Shown: positions 1 through 13,400, numbered from the stretch's first letter. The stretch is 64,000 nucleotides of DNA from Motacilla alba alba (GCF_015832195.1 NC_052018.1:66401666-66465665), one strand, 5' to 3'. Notes: generated by a model from the letters alone, not told the origin. Program-made: numbers and translations.

Positions 1-1096
1 TGCACTGGCTTTTGGTTTTTATACTATGTAGTAAGTTATCAGGTAAGGACAGAATAATTTACTGTAGCTGAATACATAGTTTTAAAAATACTGTTTCAGT
101 ATTTTTTCTTTGGAGCTGTTATATTTTCACTTACCCAGTCCCAGGGATGTCTGAGCAGTGGGGCACTGACCTGACCTGTAATTCTGTTATGAATTCTGGT
201 CCCATCATAGCTATTCTGATTTATGTCACTGCTGAAGTTCAATTAAAACTTTGACCATTTCTATGTCATATAGTGATTTTTTTCATGTAGTTTTTCTTTA
301 AAGTCTTTCCTAAAAAATGAAAATGGTGACAGTTGTCTTTCTTTAGACTGTAGAATTCTAAATGTTCTCTGCCAGTCCCCTTATTCCAAGTCAAACTTCC
401 CCTGAATACATATGTGAAAGCTGATTTTTCTATGATGGAACATGAGGGCAGTATTTATATTGATTTTGTTTCATTCTATTTATGACCTATTTGACACAGT
501 TTGCCTTTTTATCAGTATAAATTAATTCCTTGCATTTTATATCATTGTATTTCACCTGGATTTTCTCGGGCTAGACCCAGCAGAAAACATTGTGTTTGAC
601 AAGCGTTTTAAGATGCTAAAGGCTGCATCAAACCTGCATTTTCTGCAAAACAAGACAGACATAATAATGAAACAAAACCCCATAACTCCATTAGTTATCC
701 TACATTCCTAACTTAAAACTATAAGATAAAGCCATTGCTGTTTCTCGCAGTTTTCTTTTGTAACAGTTTATCATATCAATAATCTCATTTACACCATTCA
801 TCTGACATGTGCTACCAGGGGTTATCTTTTAAGTGTAAATCAAGCTGTTGGAAATAGTCCAGAATATATCATAGTGTGGTTTATGTCATTGTATAAACAT
901 GTTGGCCAAGCTTACGTCAGTATAAATACAGTGAATTGAAAGTTTGAGCCACTGTTATGTTCATCTATTTCCAATAGCTATTTTTCCTTTCCACACTTAG
1001 ATGATAGTTGACCTGCTTATCTTGTGTTCTTTTTTTCTGATTTGTATGCTCTTTCTCTTTTTCCATCCAACTGTTACAGTGCTGTATGCATTTCCT

Positions 1097-1118
1097 GACA
1101 GCCAATTAATTGGCTGTC
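1097..1118. repeat. 22-bp perfect palindrome with CCAATTAATTGG core
   Basis: The 11-base arm GACAGCCAATT is followed directly by its exact reverse complement, with no spacer. The centre reads CCAATTAATTGG, so it carries a CCAAT pentamer on each strand and an ATTAAT/TAATTA homeodomain-type core. The symmetry stops cleanly at both edges. It could be a site for a dimeric DNA-binding protein or a chance palindrome. No gene or promoter is recognisable beside it, so any regulatory role is inference. Confidence 0.85.
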
Positions 1119-1829
1119 TCCTCACTCAGCCAAGAATAGAGGTAGCAGTTCTACATGAACCCCTCATGTCCATTGATGTGCACAGCAGACATCCTAAGAA
1201 TGGGGACACATTTCCCTGGTCTTGTGGCTGCATGCTGTTCACATCAATTTCCCATTAAAAGGTAATTTAAAGGTATAGCCCCAGGCAGACTCAGGAGAGA
1301 GCTATAAAAAGAGTTTAATTAACAGTTCAGAATAATATCATCTAAGGTTGAATAGTCCGTAACCAGCTCATTTTTTTGTTCACACTTGTCATTTCCTTTA
1401 CTTGCAGATTAGAGGAGATTTCCTTGTTTGGTAAAGAATGCAATGAAATAAGTCTTCGAAGAAGCTTTATTGTACATGTCTTGGAGCCAGATCACTGAAT
1501 TATCATGAGCTTTAAACCTGCCAGTGCTTATCTTCCCTCTGCATTAGCTCACCTCTTCTGGTCAACATATTTTAAGGAAAGAGATGCAAGTCACCTCACA
1601 GTTGAGCTCCCATGCTTTTTGAAAGTTTTACTGCCATTAAAAATGCATTTACCCCAACTTGTTCTCACATTATCTAAAGAAGTAGCTATTTTTATGTGGA
1701 GAAATGGCAGAAAGTTGTGCTAGAGTAGATAAAGGAGGCTTTGTATTCAAAAACAAGTATGATTACCTCTTTCCTTCCCTTGTTGGTTGTGTTTTTGGGA
1801 GAACTTGCTTCGTGGAGATGTTGTTTCTT

Positions 1830-1937
1830 GCTTCTTTTTCTTCTTTTTTTTTTTTCTTTTTTTTCCTTTCTTTCTTTAATTGTTTGTTAGATTTTGGTTT
1901 TGGGGGGGTTTTTGTTTGATTTTTTTTTTTTTTTTTT
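1830..1937. repeat. T-rich low-complexity tract
   Basis: About 108 bases, very largely T with scattered C, interrupted by a G-rich stretch containing seven consecutive G (1902-1908), and ending in a run of about 17 T (1921-1937). Lysine-rich open frames read from the opposite strand are artefacts of this composition. It may be a decayed homopolymer or an old retroposon tail, but no element body adjoins it. Confidence 0.85.
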
Positions 1938-4900
1938 AAATTTCCCCTCTGCTGCATATCCTACTGTGTTTTTGCATTGTGCAGGTTTCTGCACAAATCC
2001 AGCCTGGCTGAATATAGCAGGATATGTTACTTTCATGACTCCTAAAAGCCTTTGAAGCAGATTTTCTGTCATTCTGGCCTGACCTTTTCCCGAAAAAATG
2101 TATTACCTAAAAGAAGGAGGAAAAAAAGACATATTAAGGAGATCTCAAGTACTCTCTTCCTTGAGGGCTAAAGATATACAGTACTTGTTGTCATTTAACC
2201 ATCCACCCACCTAATTCATTTTAAAATGCCAGCTACAAGTGCAACACTTTGTGGACATGACAAATCTTTTATGCTTGGTACCTAAGAGCTAGAAGCCTGA
2301 CAATTTTATTCTCCTGGAGAAAGCTGTCTTACTTTTTTAGATGTGTTTCCTTTTCTCTACCAGTGGAAAATATGTAGATTTCTTTAAAACTTATGGTTTT
2401 TACCTGATCACCTCTGAGGAAGAGTGGGAGCAGTGACGGAACTTTTGCTTTGTCCTAGTATGTTAAATCATTCACTAACTAAATATGGCTATGCTGGGAC
2501 ACATTGTGCACAACTCATATTGGCCTGATGTTTCAAGTATTGAATTTGTTTTGATTGCAGAGAAAATGAGAGGGGGCATAGTTTGATCTTCATTCTTTTG
2601 TGTGCCAAGTTTTTAAGTATGTTATGACAGTTTGGAGAAAAAAAAGAAGCAAAGCATGAATCTTTGTGTATGATTGACAGAAAGACCCCTTTACGAAGTG
2701 CTTGAAGTGACTACCTCAGTGAAAATTGTTGTGGAGCTAAATCAGCTTTTGCAGTATCTAATTAACACTGCCACAACATCCAGATAGTTAGTTAATTACT
2801 GTTCTGCTTCTCCTTCCAGTTGCTGTGTCAGGCTCAAAAGTTAACATGCACCTTCTCAGTATACATCAAATCTGTTAATTTTCATCAAGCTCCAACAATA
2901 GAAAGCTGTAGCGGTGATCAAAATAAATTTGAACCATAGCCATTCTGAAAGCTTAGTAAGGTTATATGTGTCTATTTCAAACATGTAGTAGGTTTACGAT
3001 TCCAACTGTGGAATGGTGGGGGAGGCTTCTGTCTTGTAGAGCTGAGACTAAAAGCAACTTTTTTCAAACAAGACTGAAAAATTCCCATGTGTTGACAACA
3101 GGGATTTTCCAAAGTGAGCAAAGCCCAAGCAGGCTTGATCTTCAGTGCCAGGAAACTTTGACTTCAGGGGTCTCCAGCTCATGACTTACAGGGAGTGGGT
3201 GAAGGAAATTAAAGTAATTTAAAATAGAGCTCTGTTTCTCTGCTGTAGTGTAGACATGCTGTCTCATGCAAGTCGTCACTGTGGAATTTGTTTTTTGGGT
3301 TTTTTTGCTCTTTTGTTTTGTAGTCTACCCCCCACTCCCTCCAGTCTCGGTGCAAAATTTCTGATCTATATCAGTCCTATACAACAGACCCTGTATATTC
3401 CAAGGTACAGTGTTTCCATATGGAGATGAGAGCACTACAGTAAAAAGGAATTTACTGTCCCGTATGCATAGTCCTTCACTGCCGGACTGAGCACTGCTGT
3501 GGAAGAGGTCTAGTGCTCAACTTGTGCCTGTGCTGAAGCACACTGGAGGTGATGTCAGCAGGACTGGGCACATCAGCAGCTGCAGGTTTTGTGTAGCTTT
3601 TGGTTTGCTCACAGGTAGTTGCTGACCCATACACGCAGCATATAAGCTACTCACAAAGCAAGTCTGGCTAGGGTATGCAGTCATCTGGAAACAAATAGCT
3701 GCTTATCTGTAGTAACTATCTGCCCTGAGAGGAAAGAGGACAAAGCAGGCCAAATTTCTCCTGTGATGTAGTTGTGAGGACTTGATAGGTGAAGATGAAA
3801 AGGAAAAGATGGGAAGCTTCTCACTGGGTTGCATAGCAGAAATCACTGTGTAGCTGTAACTCACACAGGCCTGAAACTACCAATTTTCAAGGGTGACAGT
3901 AAGATACATCTCTGTCAAATTGTCACTGTCTTACTTTAGGGTCTCCATCTTGTATTACTGCAGGAACAAATCTAACCTTGCCCAGGACTGTGTTGCAGAT
4001 GTATTACCTGCTGAGAGGAACATTTGACAGCTTGTCCCTGAGAGCCATTGCAAGGCGATCCTGAATTTGGACTATGTTTTGAAGCTGGCCCGGTTGGCAG
4101 GGACAGAGAATTTTCTGAGAAAACATCACTGAATAACTAATAATATCTGACATTTCCCAGCCTTTGTACGTGGCAGAGAGAGACAGTGCATTCAAGAGCT
4201 TGTTAACCATCCCTGTGCAAAGATAACTGGAGAACAAGAAAACAAGACATTCTGCCTGTCCTAGAATACTGGAAATTTTCAGATTCTGAAAACTGGGATT
4301 AGACAAGAGTAGGCAATCCCAGTACCTTTATTATTATGATTTGAATGATGGTTTCCAAACCCTGTAGAATACAGAGGGGATTAAATAATTCCCTTCTTGA
4401 GCCAGAATTGGTAAAACTAGGAACAAGGGGAACCTGCAATAAGAGTAAGGACTGAGGAAGTGTGTTCAAATCAGCACCAAAATATTCACAGAAGGTGTGC
4501 CCCAGACCTAGAGAGAATTGAATCTGTTAAGAGCTAGTGAGTGAGTCTGCAGGTGCACAAACTGTTCAGTGGTGGAATGGGCCAAACCACTTCACTAAAC
4601 ATCTTTTGATGGATAGCCTTAAGTGCCACAACAGCAATCAGAAGAAAATCAGTACATTGCAGTTTTGAAATCTATTTGCAGAGTGTTTTCATTTTGCCAG
4701 CTGTTCTGTCCTTACTTCATAGTAGCTTAGAAAGTTTTAATTATTCTGGCCCATAGTTAAAATTATGTTTGTGTGGCTAAATGCAAGTGTGTTGTATCTA
4801 ATGTCAGAGATAATTGCTGGCTGCCTCAAGAGACTTGATAGATTCATTACCTCTACATATGGTAGGAAGAAAACTGTCAGATTTTATTTAAGCTTTAAAG

Positions 4901-6206
4901 AGCCTTTAAAAAGGGTTACAAATTGTTGCAGAAAGAGCATCAGTTTTGTAAACAAGGTCCCACGCATTGCTACATTAGTGTAGGGTATTTAAGTTGATGC
5001 ATCTCTTCTATCTGTCTTAGAAAAAATAGTCTGGAAGCAAAAAATAAAGGATTTATAGCTGTCTTCCTGATGCTCATAGATCTTCTAAAATGAAAGCACT
5101 TTATGCTGGACTCTGTCATTTTGAGTATCTGTAGGAGATCTGCTAAATATACTGAGGTATTTTCTAAGCCAAATCTGTGATGCATCTGATGCTATCACTT
5201 ACTAGGAATGTGGCTAGTTCAGCAAACATTATAAAGTGACATGTTCAATTTGACATCTTATTTTATCTGTTTTATTATTTTCCAGTGTGATTGCACTTAA
5301 TGGCCTTATTGGGTATCATATGAATGCAGATGAGACAAGTTCCTGTCTCAGAAAAATAACCAGAGCTCTTGCAAGCACATAACAGGAATTTAAGTTGGTC
5401 TCACTGTTGTCTCCACAGTCACAATCTGCCCCTTTCTTTGCCACACATATTTGACACACTCACATTTGACAGTTCTTGTTTTCACCAAACCTGCATTTCA
5501 CCCCACCAAGCCAGTGAGGCACAGGTCCAAGTAAGCAGTATCTGTTCTGCTTAGCCTGCTGTGGAGCCACAGCCTAGAGAGGCAATTATGTGTTACAGCT
5601 GAGCTCATTGAGAGGTGTAGAGACAAGTCCTCCCCTGCTCCTCCTGTCTGCCACAGTTCTTCTCATCTCCTTTGCCACAGCTTTGACTCCTAACTTTTCA
5701 TTTAAAGGTTTAGGCTGCTAATTCAGCAGGAAGTTCTTTAGATCCTCTGCTCAGGCTTTGTTTCTGAGGAATGAGTCTACCCAGTGCAAAATTAGAAAGC
5801 ACTTGATGTGGTGCAAAGGAAGATGAGGGGAAGATGAAATCATCAAAGCAGGGGAATGCCAACTCTAGTTGGCAATACTGGGAGTTCCTCCTGCAGTGGC
5901 AGTGTACTTCAGATCTTTGCTCATAATGTCCCAGAATCATAACCAGAGGAGCAAATAAAGTCAAGATCAGGAAACAAAGGAAACAAAGGTACACAGAAAA
6001 CAGTAGTAGCGGAGATCTTGAAATCAGATGCATCCATCAGATTTTCCGTCATCATGTATTTTTTATGGTTTTTTGCGAACTTGTGGCAGGAATGTGGAAA
6101 TATAGCTGCTGCGGAAAAAAAAAGCACAATAATTTTTATTGCATGTTTTCCTTTTTGAATCCACCTGCTGTGCCAAAAATATTTGCATGAACTTAACAGA
6201 TGCTGA

Positions 6207-6221
6207 TTTTTTTTTTTTTTT
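6207..6221. repeat. poly(T) run, 15 bases
   Basis: Uninterrupted run of 15 T. No recognisable retroposon body adjoins it on the minus strand, so it is annotated only as a mononucleotide repeat. Confidence 0.9.
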
Positions 6222-7519
6222 AATGAACTATAAACATTGAAGAGTAATTTCAGTGTGTGAGTGAAATGGTTAAGTAACAAAAGGAGAGGAGGGAGTAGTG
6301 GTAAGAACAACAGGTACTTTTACTGTCACAGAGGATATGTGAAGGCTGTAGGGCAGTGTCGTTGCCTAAGGAGGTTTTCCAGGCACTTCCTGGAATTCTT
6401 AAAAGCTTGAGTCGTCCTTTTGTGCTGAGCTTTCATGGGTGTTTAAATCTGTCGTGAGTGAGCAGGGAATTGATAAAAATATAGCATGTATTTGATGTAA
6501 AGACAGCTACAGAAAAGGGGATTAAATCTGCTACAGATGCTGACATATTGAAGTTAGCTGAAGTGGAAATTGAGCTTGTCTTAATTAACACACAGAAAGT
6601 TGGAATACACATAAAGAGGGAAGTGCTTCAGAGCAGATATAAGACCTTTCAGCAAGTTAGCCCTTGTCTCAAATTCAGAATGACATACCCTTGGAGAAGA
6701 GTTGGATGATGATGCACAATTGTTTATTATTTTTTCAACATGTAATGTCAAAGAATCTAGCTGTCCATAGGAAGCCCATGTATAAAATAGGTTTTTTTTG
6801 CATAATACCTGTAGCAAGGTGTTGGGAAACTGGAAATGAAAAATGGGGAAGGTACAGCAACAAGGTTCACAGCTCTTTCAGTTTTGAAATGTCCTTGCAG
6901 TCAGTCAAGCACCACACAAGTGTAGTACTTACATATGAGTTTTATATTAAAATAGATGAAAAAGTATATAAGGTTACTATGCAGAATAATCTTATGAAGC
7001 AGTGAAAACAGTTGTGAAATTTTCTTCCAAGTTTGAGATACCTGAGAAAGAGAGCTACTCTGCAGAGTGATGTGGGAAAGCAATTTGCTTATGGTGTGAT
7101 ATATTGTGCATAGAGTCATAAAAATCTTCATAGGATTTTATTTAGAAGCAAAAGTGTATTGTTTGCTGTTGTGTAAGTCTCCCTTGGAGAGAATTCATGT
7201 TGGTTCTTTAGTTCTCAATTTTGTTATTTAAAACATTTCTGTGCATTCAGCACATTACTCAGTTTCTCTATGCTGCAATTTTATCTGGTACTCTGGGAAG
7301 AGAGGCTTTGAAGCCAATAATTTAGAAATTTTTCAGATGTCAACTGGAAAGTGAAATTTATCTCACTACTGTCTGAGCTCTAGGAATTAGCTTGCAAGGT
7401 TAACAGTGAAATAAAAAATGAGGTTTGGTGGGGTCTTTTATTGTTTGTGATTTATTTGTGGTAATAACCTCTGTCATACAACTAATGATTTTACAAGTGT
7501 TCAAGGAGGACGTTCTTTG

Positions 7520-8075
7520 CTCTAGGGAACTCAGAGCATGAGGAAAACTGGCCAAGGGAACAAGGGGAAAGGGACAGCAATTTAAAGCTTTGAATGTGAT
7601 GACAAGAAGCTTAAATTTGATGTGATAGAAATGGAAGGCTTCAAAGAGGGAGTGACTTGACATGATCAAATTGACAGGTGAGGAAGATGGCTATTGCAGC
7701 TGTGTTTTGCATGAATGAGGGGAGTCTTTTGGCAAGTCAAGGAACAGGACTTATCTATTTTTAAGGGTTAATAAGGGTCTGAGTAGTAGACTTGTCTGCA
7801 AGAAGCGCAAGCAGGGTCTTGGAGATGCTAAGAACGAGATAGCAGTAGAATTGGATCATCTCAGCTGTGTTGTAGAGGAAAGAGTGAAGTGATAATTAAC
7901 TCTGAGGTTGTAAGTATCAGTAATGGTGAGAATCAGTTGGTTTGTCATCTTGCACAAAGTGGAAAAGCAGAAACAAGGTGTTACAGGGAAAGGTGTGGCT
8001 GCTGTTGTTGCAGTATTGTATAATATCTATGCACTTTGTTAGTGGACATTGATAAATCCAACTGGAAGTTCAACG
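7520..8075 (-). mobile_element. ancient L2-type LINE fragment (reverse transcriptase C-terminal part)
   Basis: Read on the minus strand, this stretch aligns by eye with the end of the reverse-transcriptase ORF of L2-clade LINEs. The frame starting at 7669 contains IKFKLL (residues 17-22, nt 7621-7604) followed by FKAL (residues 26-29, nt 7594-7583). This corresponds to the family's R-I-K-F-K-L-L ... Y-K-A-L block just after the 'DHVTPLL' region; its D-H-V remnant is visible just upstream near 7670. On the plus strand the familiar antisense landmarks occur in order: a 'gagggagtgac ... atgatca' block (7646-7667), 'gcagctgtgttttgcatgaa' (7696-7715) and a remnant near 8045-8065. The copy has stops and indels, lacks the catalytic YADD part and is dead. 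L2 stopped moving long ago in amniotes, so this is an old fossil. The exact subfamily (L2 or a relative) is uncertain. Confidence 0.65.
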
Positions 8076-10486
8076 TCTTTCCTTTCGGTTTTCCATGCAA
8101 TAGGACAAAGGCACAAGACAAATTTTCCACTCTGTGAAGCCTGTCAACAGTGCAGAGCAGAACTGTGTATACTGTGAAAAATACAGAAGTAGTTTAGACA
8201 AAGAAAATTCAATTCACCATGAACTGGGTTAAAAACTGCTCGAAGCAAAGTCAGAATAATTTTACTGACAGAAAAAAGTTCATTTCAGGTCTCTGAAGTC
8301 AGTGAGATACAGGGAAGCTGTGTTCATCTGAAACGTAGCCTCTGAAAGACTGGCTCAAAGTGAAGCAAAATAATTTTAGTACCTCGTGTCAAGTTTAAAA
8401 TACTTTGGTTTTCTTCCACATGCAGCTGGAACCACCCCTGTCTGAGGAGCAAAGAGCTAACCAAGTGCAGAGAACTGATACAAATCACAGAAGCACAGTA
8501 ATTTGAAACGTTATTTTTTCTTGTTGCTGGTAGATTAACTTTTTAGGGGATTTTGTGTTTTGTTTGAGTGTGGGAAATCAAGGCTTAAGGAGAATTTCTT
8601 GGAAGCATCCTAATAGACTGCGGGGATTCAAAGCCACAGGTTGCTCTTATCAGGAGAGTTTTCTAACCGAATGACTTCAGGAGGGTTGTCTTTGGGCAAC
8701 CATCTAATTATGAGGCAGCACCCATGGAAAGGATGTATCCAATATGTATCTCACTTCTTACCTTCTCTGAAGTTTGAGGGACTGTTTCTTCTTGGTGATG
8801 TTCGAGGAGTATTTAAAATTATGAAGTGTTTGTTTTCTCTAGATTTTTCAAAATAAAAGTTTGCTTGTTTGCAAGATATGAAGTCTGTGACTAAATTATT
8901 CTGTCTCAGGCTAATTGTGCAGGTTATTTAAAAAAAAGTGGAAAATAAATCCTTCAAAAATCAATTAGCAGTCAGATAGCACTTAGAAGTTACTATTATT
9001 TTGTTGCCAATAAAGGAATATATGGAAAGCCAAGCCCAAATTATTTTAACCAGAGTCACTGCATAAGAAATAGTTATGATCTGCCACCCTGTATTTTTTG
9101 TGATACTTCTCCTAGCCTTGAGCTTTATGAAGCACATTTACTTTAACTTCATTTTATGTTACCATCTGAATAACATGGTTGCTGAATGTTAGACTTGGTT
9201 AAAATACTCTCTCTTCTGCTTTGGGTTTTTACACAGGCTTTTAATTCCTCCTGTTACTGCAGAGTACTGTTTGTTCCTGAGCTCTCGTAGTGAAATGTGC
9301 TGCAGTTCTCTCTGGCTGTCTTGGATATTAATGGATTGCTGCTCTAAGAAGTAGAAAAGTTTGCATTATTCCACAAACATGACCCTTAAGGCAGTGTAAT
9401 GTAAGAGGCCAGATAACCCCGTTAATGCTGTAATGGCACAAGCAGTGTGGCTTTCCCATTGCTCTTGCTCATGGTGACCAGAATGTGCTAGGTTTGTTTA
9501 CAGCAGTAAGTGAACAGTGGGACAGGACTAACAGAAAACATCCTTTAAGACAGGGAGGAAAGAGAGATTGTTTCATCACTGTGATGGAAGTCACAGCCTT
9601 CCTGGGAGTCATTGGGAGTTAATGCAAAAATCACTGGTGGGCAGGAGCTGTATTGACTTATGAACATGAGCATGTTTGGTTGTATTTTTATTTTGATGTG
9701 GTTGAGATACTTTTCCAGCATCCATCAACTATGTTTTTAGGGGAAATAGCGCTTAAAGCATTTGTGCAGATACATTGTGTGTTTTCTGTGCAAGAATAAT
9801 GTAGTGTTGTAGGTGCTCCCTTATGTTGGTCATTTCTTTACTTCAAAACTTGCAGAGTGAAATTTCTAAGTATTTACTCCCTTGTTCTTTTCTCATCTCC
9901 ATGTAGCTGCCTGATTGTATATTCCACCTTTGAGTTTTCAAGGTCTTGTTACTCAGTGGCAATGCCTTTGTGGGATCCTTTTCCATGCCTGTAAATTGGA
10001 AAAGACAACATGGGAAGGGAAAACTCATAAGGAAATGCCTGAATGTTCAGAATAAAATAAGTATCTGTCACAGTAAATAATATTCTGTATATTTATATAT
10101 TTTGCACTTTTTTGCAAAGTAAATGTAATTTGCAGGGGTTTTAACCTTCAAAAAGAAAACATTCAAAACACAGACTGTATCAGAGCTATGTAACATAAAG
10201 ACTCTTGTGCAATAGGAAAGATATTATCATGCAAGAGGAAATCCCTTTGTATTTTAACTTCTCTGTCTCCAAGAATTAGTGCTGTTCAGTGTATGTGTGA
10301 CCAGCTGCAGTCATTCACAACCTATGAGTAAGGAAATCCTTTTTTTTACATATTATGTAGCTCTTTCAGCAGTTATACATATATATATGAACTCATCAAA
10401 AGTCACTGGGTAATAAGATAGCTAAAATTATATCTATATAGGGATTGTAAAAGGAAAAAAAAGGAACACAAAGGATGGAAAACAGG

Positions 10487-10519
10487 AGTAGATGTATTAA
10501 AACAGTAGATGTATTAAAA
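10487..10519. repeat. tandem duplication, 17-bp unit, two copies
   Basis: The unit agtagatgtattaaaac occurs at 10487-10503 and again, matching over 16 bases, at 10504-10519. This is a simple local duplication, with no element identity. Confidence 0.9.
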
Positions 10520-12989
10520 TTTTATAAATTGAATTTAAATATGTGTAAAACACATACCCCAATTATATGATGAGAAGTTATTCCACACAAGAAGGCCTGT
10601 CTCCCAAGTATCACATCTTTACTTTCCATATCAAATTCTAAAATCTACAGTTATTTATATGTTTTGATAAACACTTTGCACCTTCTCCTCTGTGTCCAAA
10701 TGAGTATTACTTGGGTGTACTTAAGAAAGAGGTTGTAGTAAAGAGAGACTTTTCAAGAAAAGAATTTACTTGTGATTACTCAGTTCCATATTCTTATTTA
10801 GTTGTAAAATCTAAGCAAAAAAGAAATGCACAGCAGATGCATGGCTTGGAAAAAGTAGACTTGAATGTAATAAACTGCTAATATAGTAGTTGGTAACTTT
10901 AAGTCCATTGCTTTAAAAGTTTTAGCAAAACCAGAATTAATAAAGACAGGCATTCAACCAAATTTGTATACCTTTTTTTTCTGATGAACATGCTTTTCCA
11001 AAATGTTTATATATTCTTGGAAGAGGAATTTAGCTGTATGTGTTGAGGAGATAATATTTAGAGGGCTCTTTCCCAAATTCTCTAAAATGCATCATGTGCT
11101 ACACTCTAAGTAATAGGAATGGCTTCTGAAAACTCAGAAGAGTAGCAAAAGATTATCCATTTGTGGGCTTCCAGAGATGAAAATAAAACTGATTAGATTT
11201 TTTTTTTAAAGTTTCATTTCACAACAGATAAATATTAACAAAATCTTAGTTAGTTTAAAAAAAAGAAAACCCCATTTTTTTATTCGGAGGCACAAAGAGA
11301 AGGCATATGGCTATGTTGGTAAAGCATATGGAGGCCCTTATGTAAAGACAAAACAAAAGCAAAATAAAGTTACTGACTGGCCCCCTGAGGTGCAGCACAT
11401 AAGCACGTTTGGTGGAATGTTGCCAATTGTCTTTTCTTCTGAAGAACAAAACTCCCTTTATATCCTAAGCAAGTAAAAACAACACAGACAGTGTACGTCT
11501 GGTAGCAGCACACTACTTGAATCTCTGTCTTTATATCGGTTATTTTCACTCAGTGCTCAGAAAGTAATGACCTTGGGTTCATACCAATTACAGTGTTACA
11601 GTAGCTGGTTCATTCCACACTAATGCAATGAATTTTTTTTCTTAGGTTGGGCATCAACCATATAAAAAGATCGCTGCTGTAGGAACCTCCTTTCTGTTAA
11701 CAGAGATCTTTACCCTGAACTGATGTTTTCCCACTGCGCTAATTACATTTGGAAATAAACCTTCACTGGCTGAGTCCAGTAAGAGATTCTAATGCACTTG
11801 CTCAAAATTTTAAGCAAATTTTTTGGTAAATTTTGCTTCTTTACTATGGTTCATATCTTTTGTCTTTATTTATGGCAGCTATTTAAACATACTAGCTGTG
11901 GAAACTTAAACATGTACTTCAAAAATTTAAAACATCTTTTGCTGAACATGGTGTCTGTTAATAGCTTGCTCTGAATGTATTTAGATCAACCTCTGGGATC
12001 TGCTATAACTGACACACACTGTCATTACTAAATTAAACATGCCAGAACTGCTATGGTATATCCATACATTCACAATAGATTTTCACACACTTTTCATGTT
12101 TTCATAAGTAGGGCCAGCATGGCTGTGGGCAGACTGCCTGCTAGAAACAGTCTCCAGTGTGTACTAACTCCTGAACTGTGGCAGGAAAATGTTATGGAAC
12201 ACAATGGTCATCACAGCCCAAAAGCATATTCTAGTGATTCAGTAGTAAAGACCACAAAGGCTTAGTACCCACGAACATTTTATGGCACAGGAAAAGTTTG
12301 CTACTGTAGGTGTAACCAAGAGTTCTTCTACTATTTTTTTTTCTAGGCTACTGCTGTCTCTCTATTCTGAGTTATTTTTAGAGACTATTGCTCAGATAAT
12401 AGATAATATTGTTTGGGTAAAGAGACGTCCTCACTGAGTGTTGCCTCTTTTCAGAGCACACACATAGACAAGAACTCATGTATCACTGTGCACATTGCTA
12501 ACATCTGTGGTGATTTTGAGCTATGAGAGCTTTCCAACATTGCTTTTTATCAGATGGCTAATGGATTGTGTTGAAATTTTTTGAAGGACTCACATTACTC
12601 AGCAACAGTCAATAAAGATGAGTTGAAAATTTCAGGTTCTTTTAAAAATAAGTCTTAATTTTTATGCTTTTTATGATGTACTTAAAGTTATTAACTGAAA
12701 AAGCCCCATAACAATTGTTGTTGCATAATAATAGCTTATTTCTTGCAAAGGGGAGCAAAAGCTCCTGATGTGTACCTGAGGTTAAGTTCTAATATGTGAA
12801 AAATTTGTTTAAGATAGCTGAAGAGTTGCCATATTCTTTTTTAAGACAGATTTAATATCTTAAAGTATATCTTTAAATTACAGACCACAGTGAAGTAGGA
12901 GCAGACATGGACAGGACAAGGAAGGGAGAGAAAAGGATATTAAACCCTGAAGGTGTACTGGATGCCAGAAACAATATCACTCAGAGTCG

Positions 12990-13400
12990 TAGCTAAGACA
13001 AAGTAGTGTCTGCAAGGGCACTGACACAGGACTTCCAAGGCACCATTTCTACATCATCTGTCAACTCATTTAAATGCACACCTTCGCCTCCTGCCCAGCA
13101 CAGTGCATGATACAGGCTCCTGTGTCCAGTTTCTCCCCAGCTAGGATGACATCCTGCAGGCTGGAAGGGGGTGGCACTGGCCTTTCTTTCAGTCTGTGAC
13201 CCCTCACACCAGTGAGAGAAGCTCATACATCTGCCTCTGACCCTGGAGATTGCTGCCCTCCGCTGTAGTTGTGTGTGCTTCCTTGTGCAGCTCTGTGATT
13301 AAGCCAGTCTTGCTAGAAGGCTTCTTGTTTTCCCTCCCCGTTTTTGGAGAGGACTTGAACAGCCCATCTCCTTTTATTGGCCAGAAATAGTTGCTGTGCA
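12990..13400. other. local GC-richer patch in AT-rich DNA
   Basis: Visibly richer in G and C than its surroundings. Open frames of 77 and 65 codons (minus, 13226-12993 and 13401-13204) overlap in different frames and resemble no known protein. CpG is sparse, so it is not a CpG island promoter. It could be an unrecognised old repeat, a degraded retrogene or chance composition. Confidence 0.4.

Larger units (their letters stand above)
1..7500. other. non-coding DNA, no gene recognised
   Basis: Apparently unique AT-rich vertebrate DNA. The longest open frames here are 129 codons (minus, 6310-5921), 113 codons (plus, 6664-7005) and 107 codons (minus, 6033-5710). None shows a domain, a signal peptide followed by a plausible mature protein, or flanking splice sites that would make a convincing exon, and two of them overlap each other on the same strand. 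I recognise no transposon here. Structure noted separately: a 22-bp palindrome near 1.1 kb and a T-rich tract near 1.9 kb. A single exon without strong protein similarity could be missed by eye. Confidence 0.6.

Noticed and set aside
1763..1957. Lysine-rich minus-strand frame over the T-rich tract
   Set aside because: A direct product of poly(T) read on the other strand; the same applies to 61412-61594.
5921..6310. 129-codon minus-strand open frame, leucine-rich at its start
   Set aside because: The hydrophobic start comes from low-complexity DNA and a T15 run. There is no domain, and it overlaps another open frame on the same strand (6033-5710). It is of chance length for this composition.
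6664..7005. 113-codon plus-strand open frame
   Set aside because: No similarity to a known protein, lysine-rich AT-driven composition, and antisense open frames of similar length on both sides.
9574..9586. catcac-t-gtgatg inverted repeat
   Set aside because: Six-base arms with a one-base loop are common by chance at this scale.
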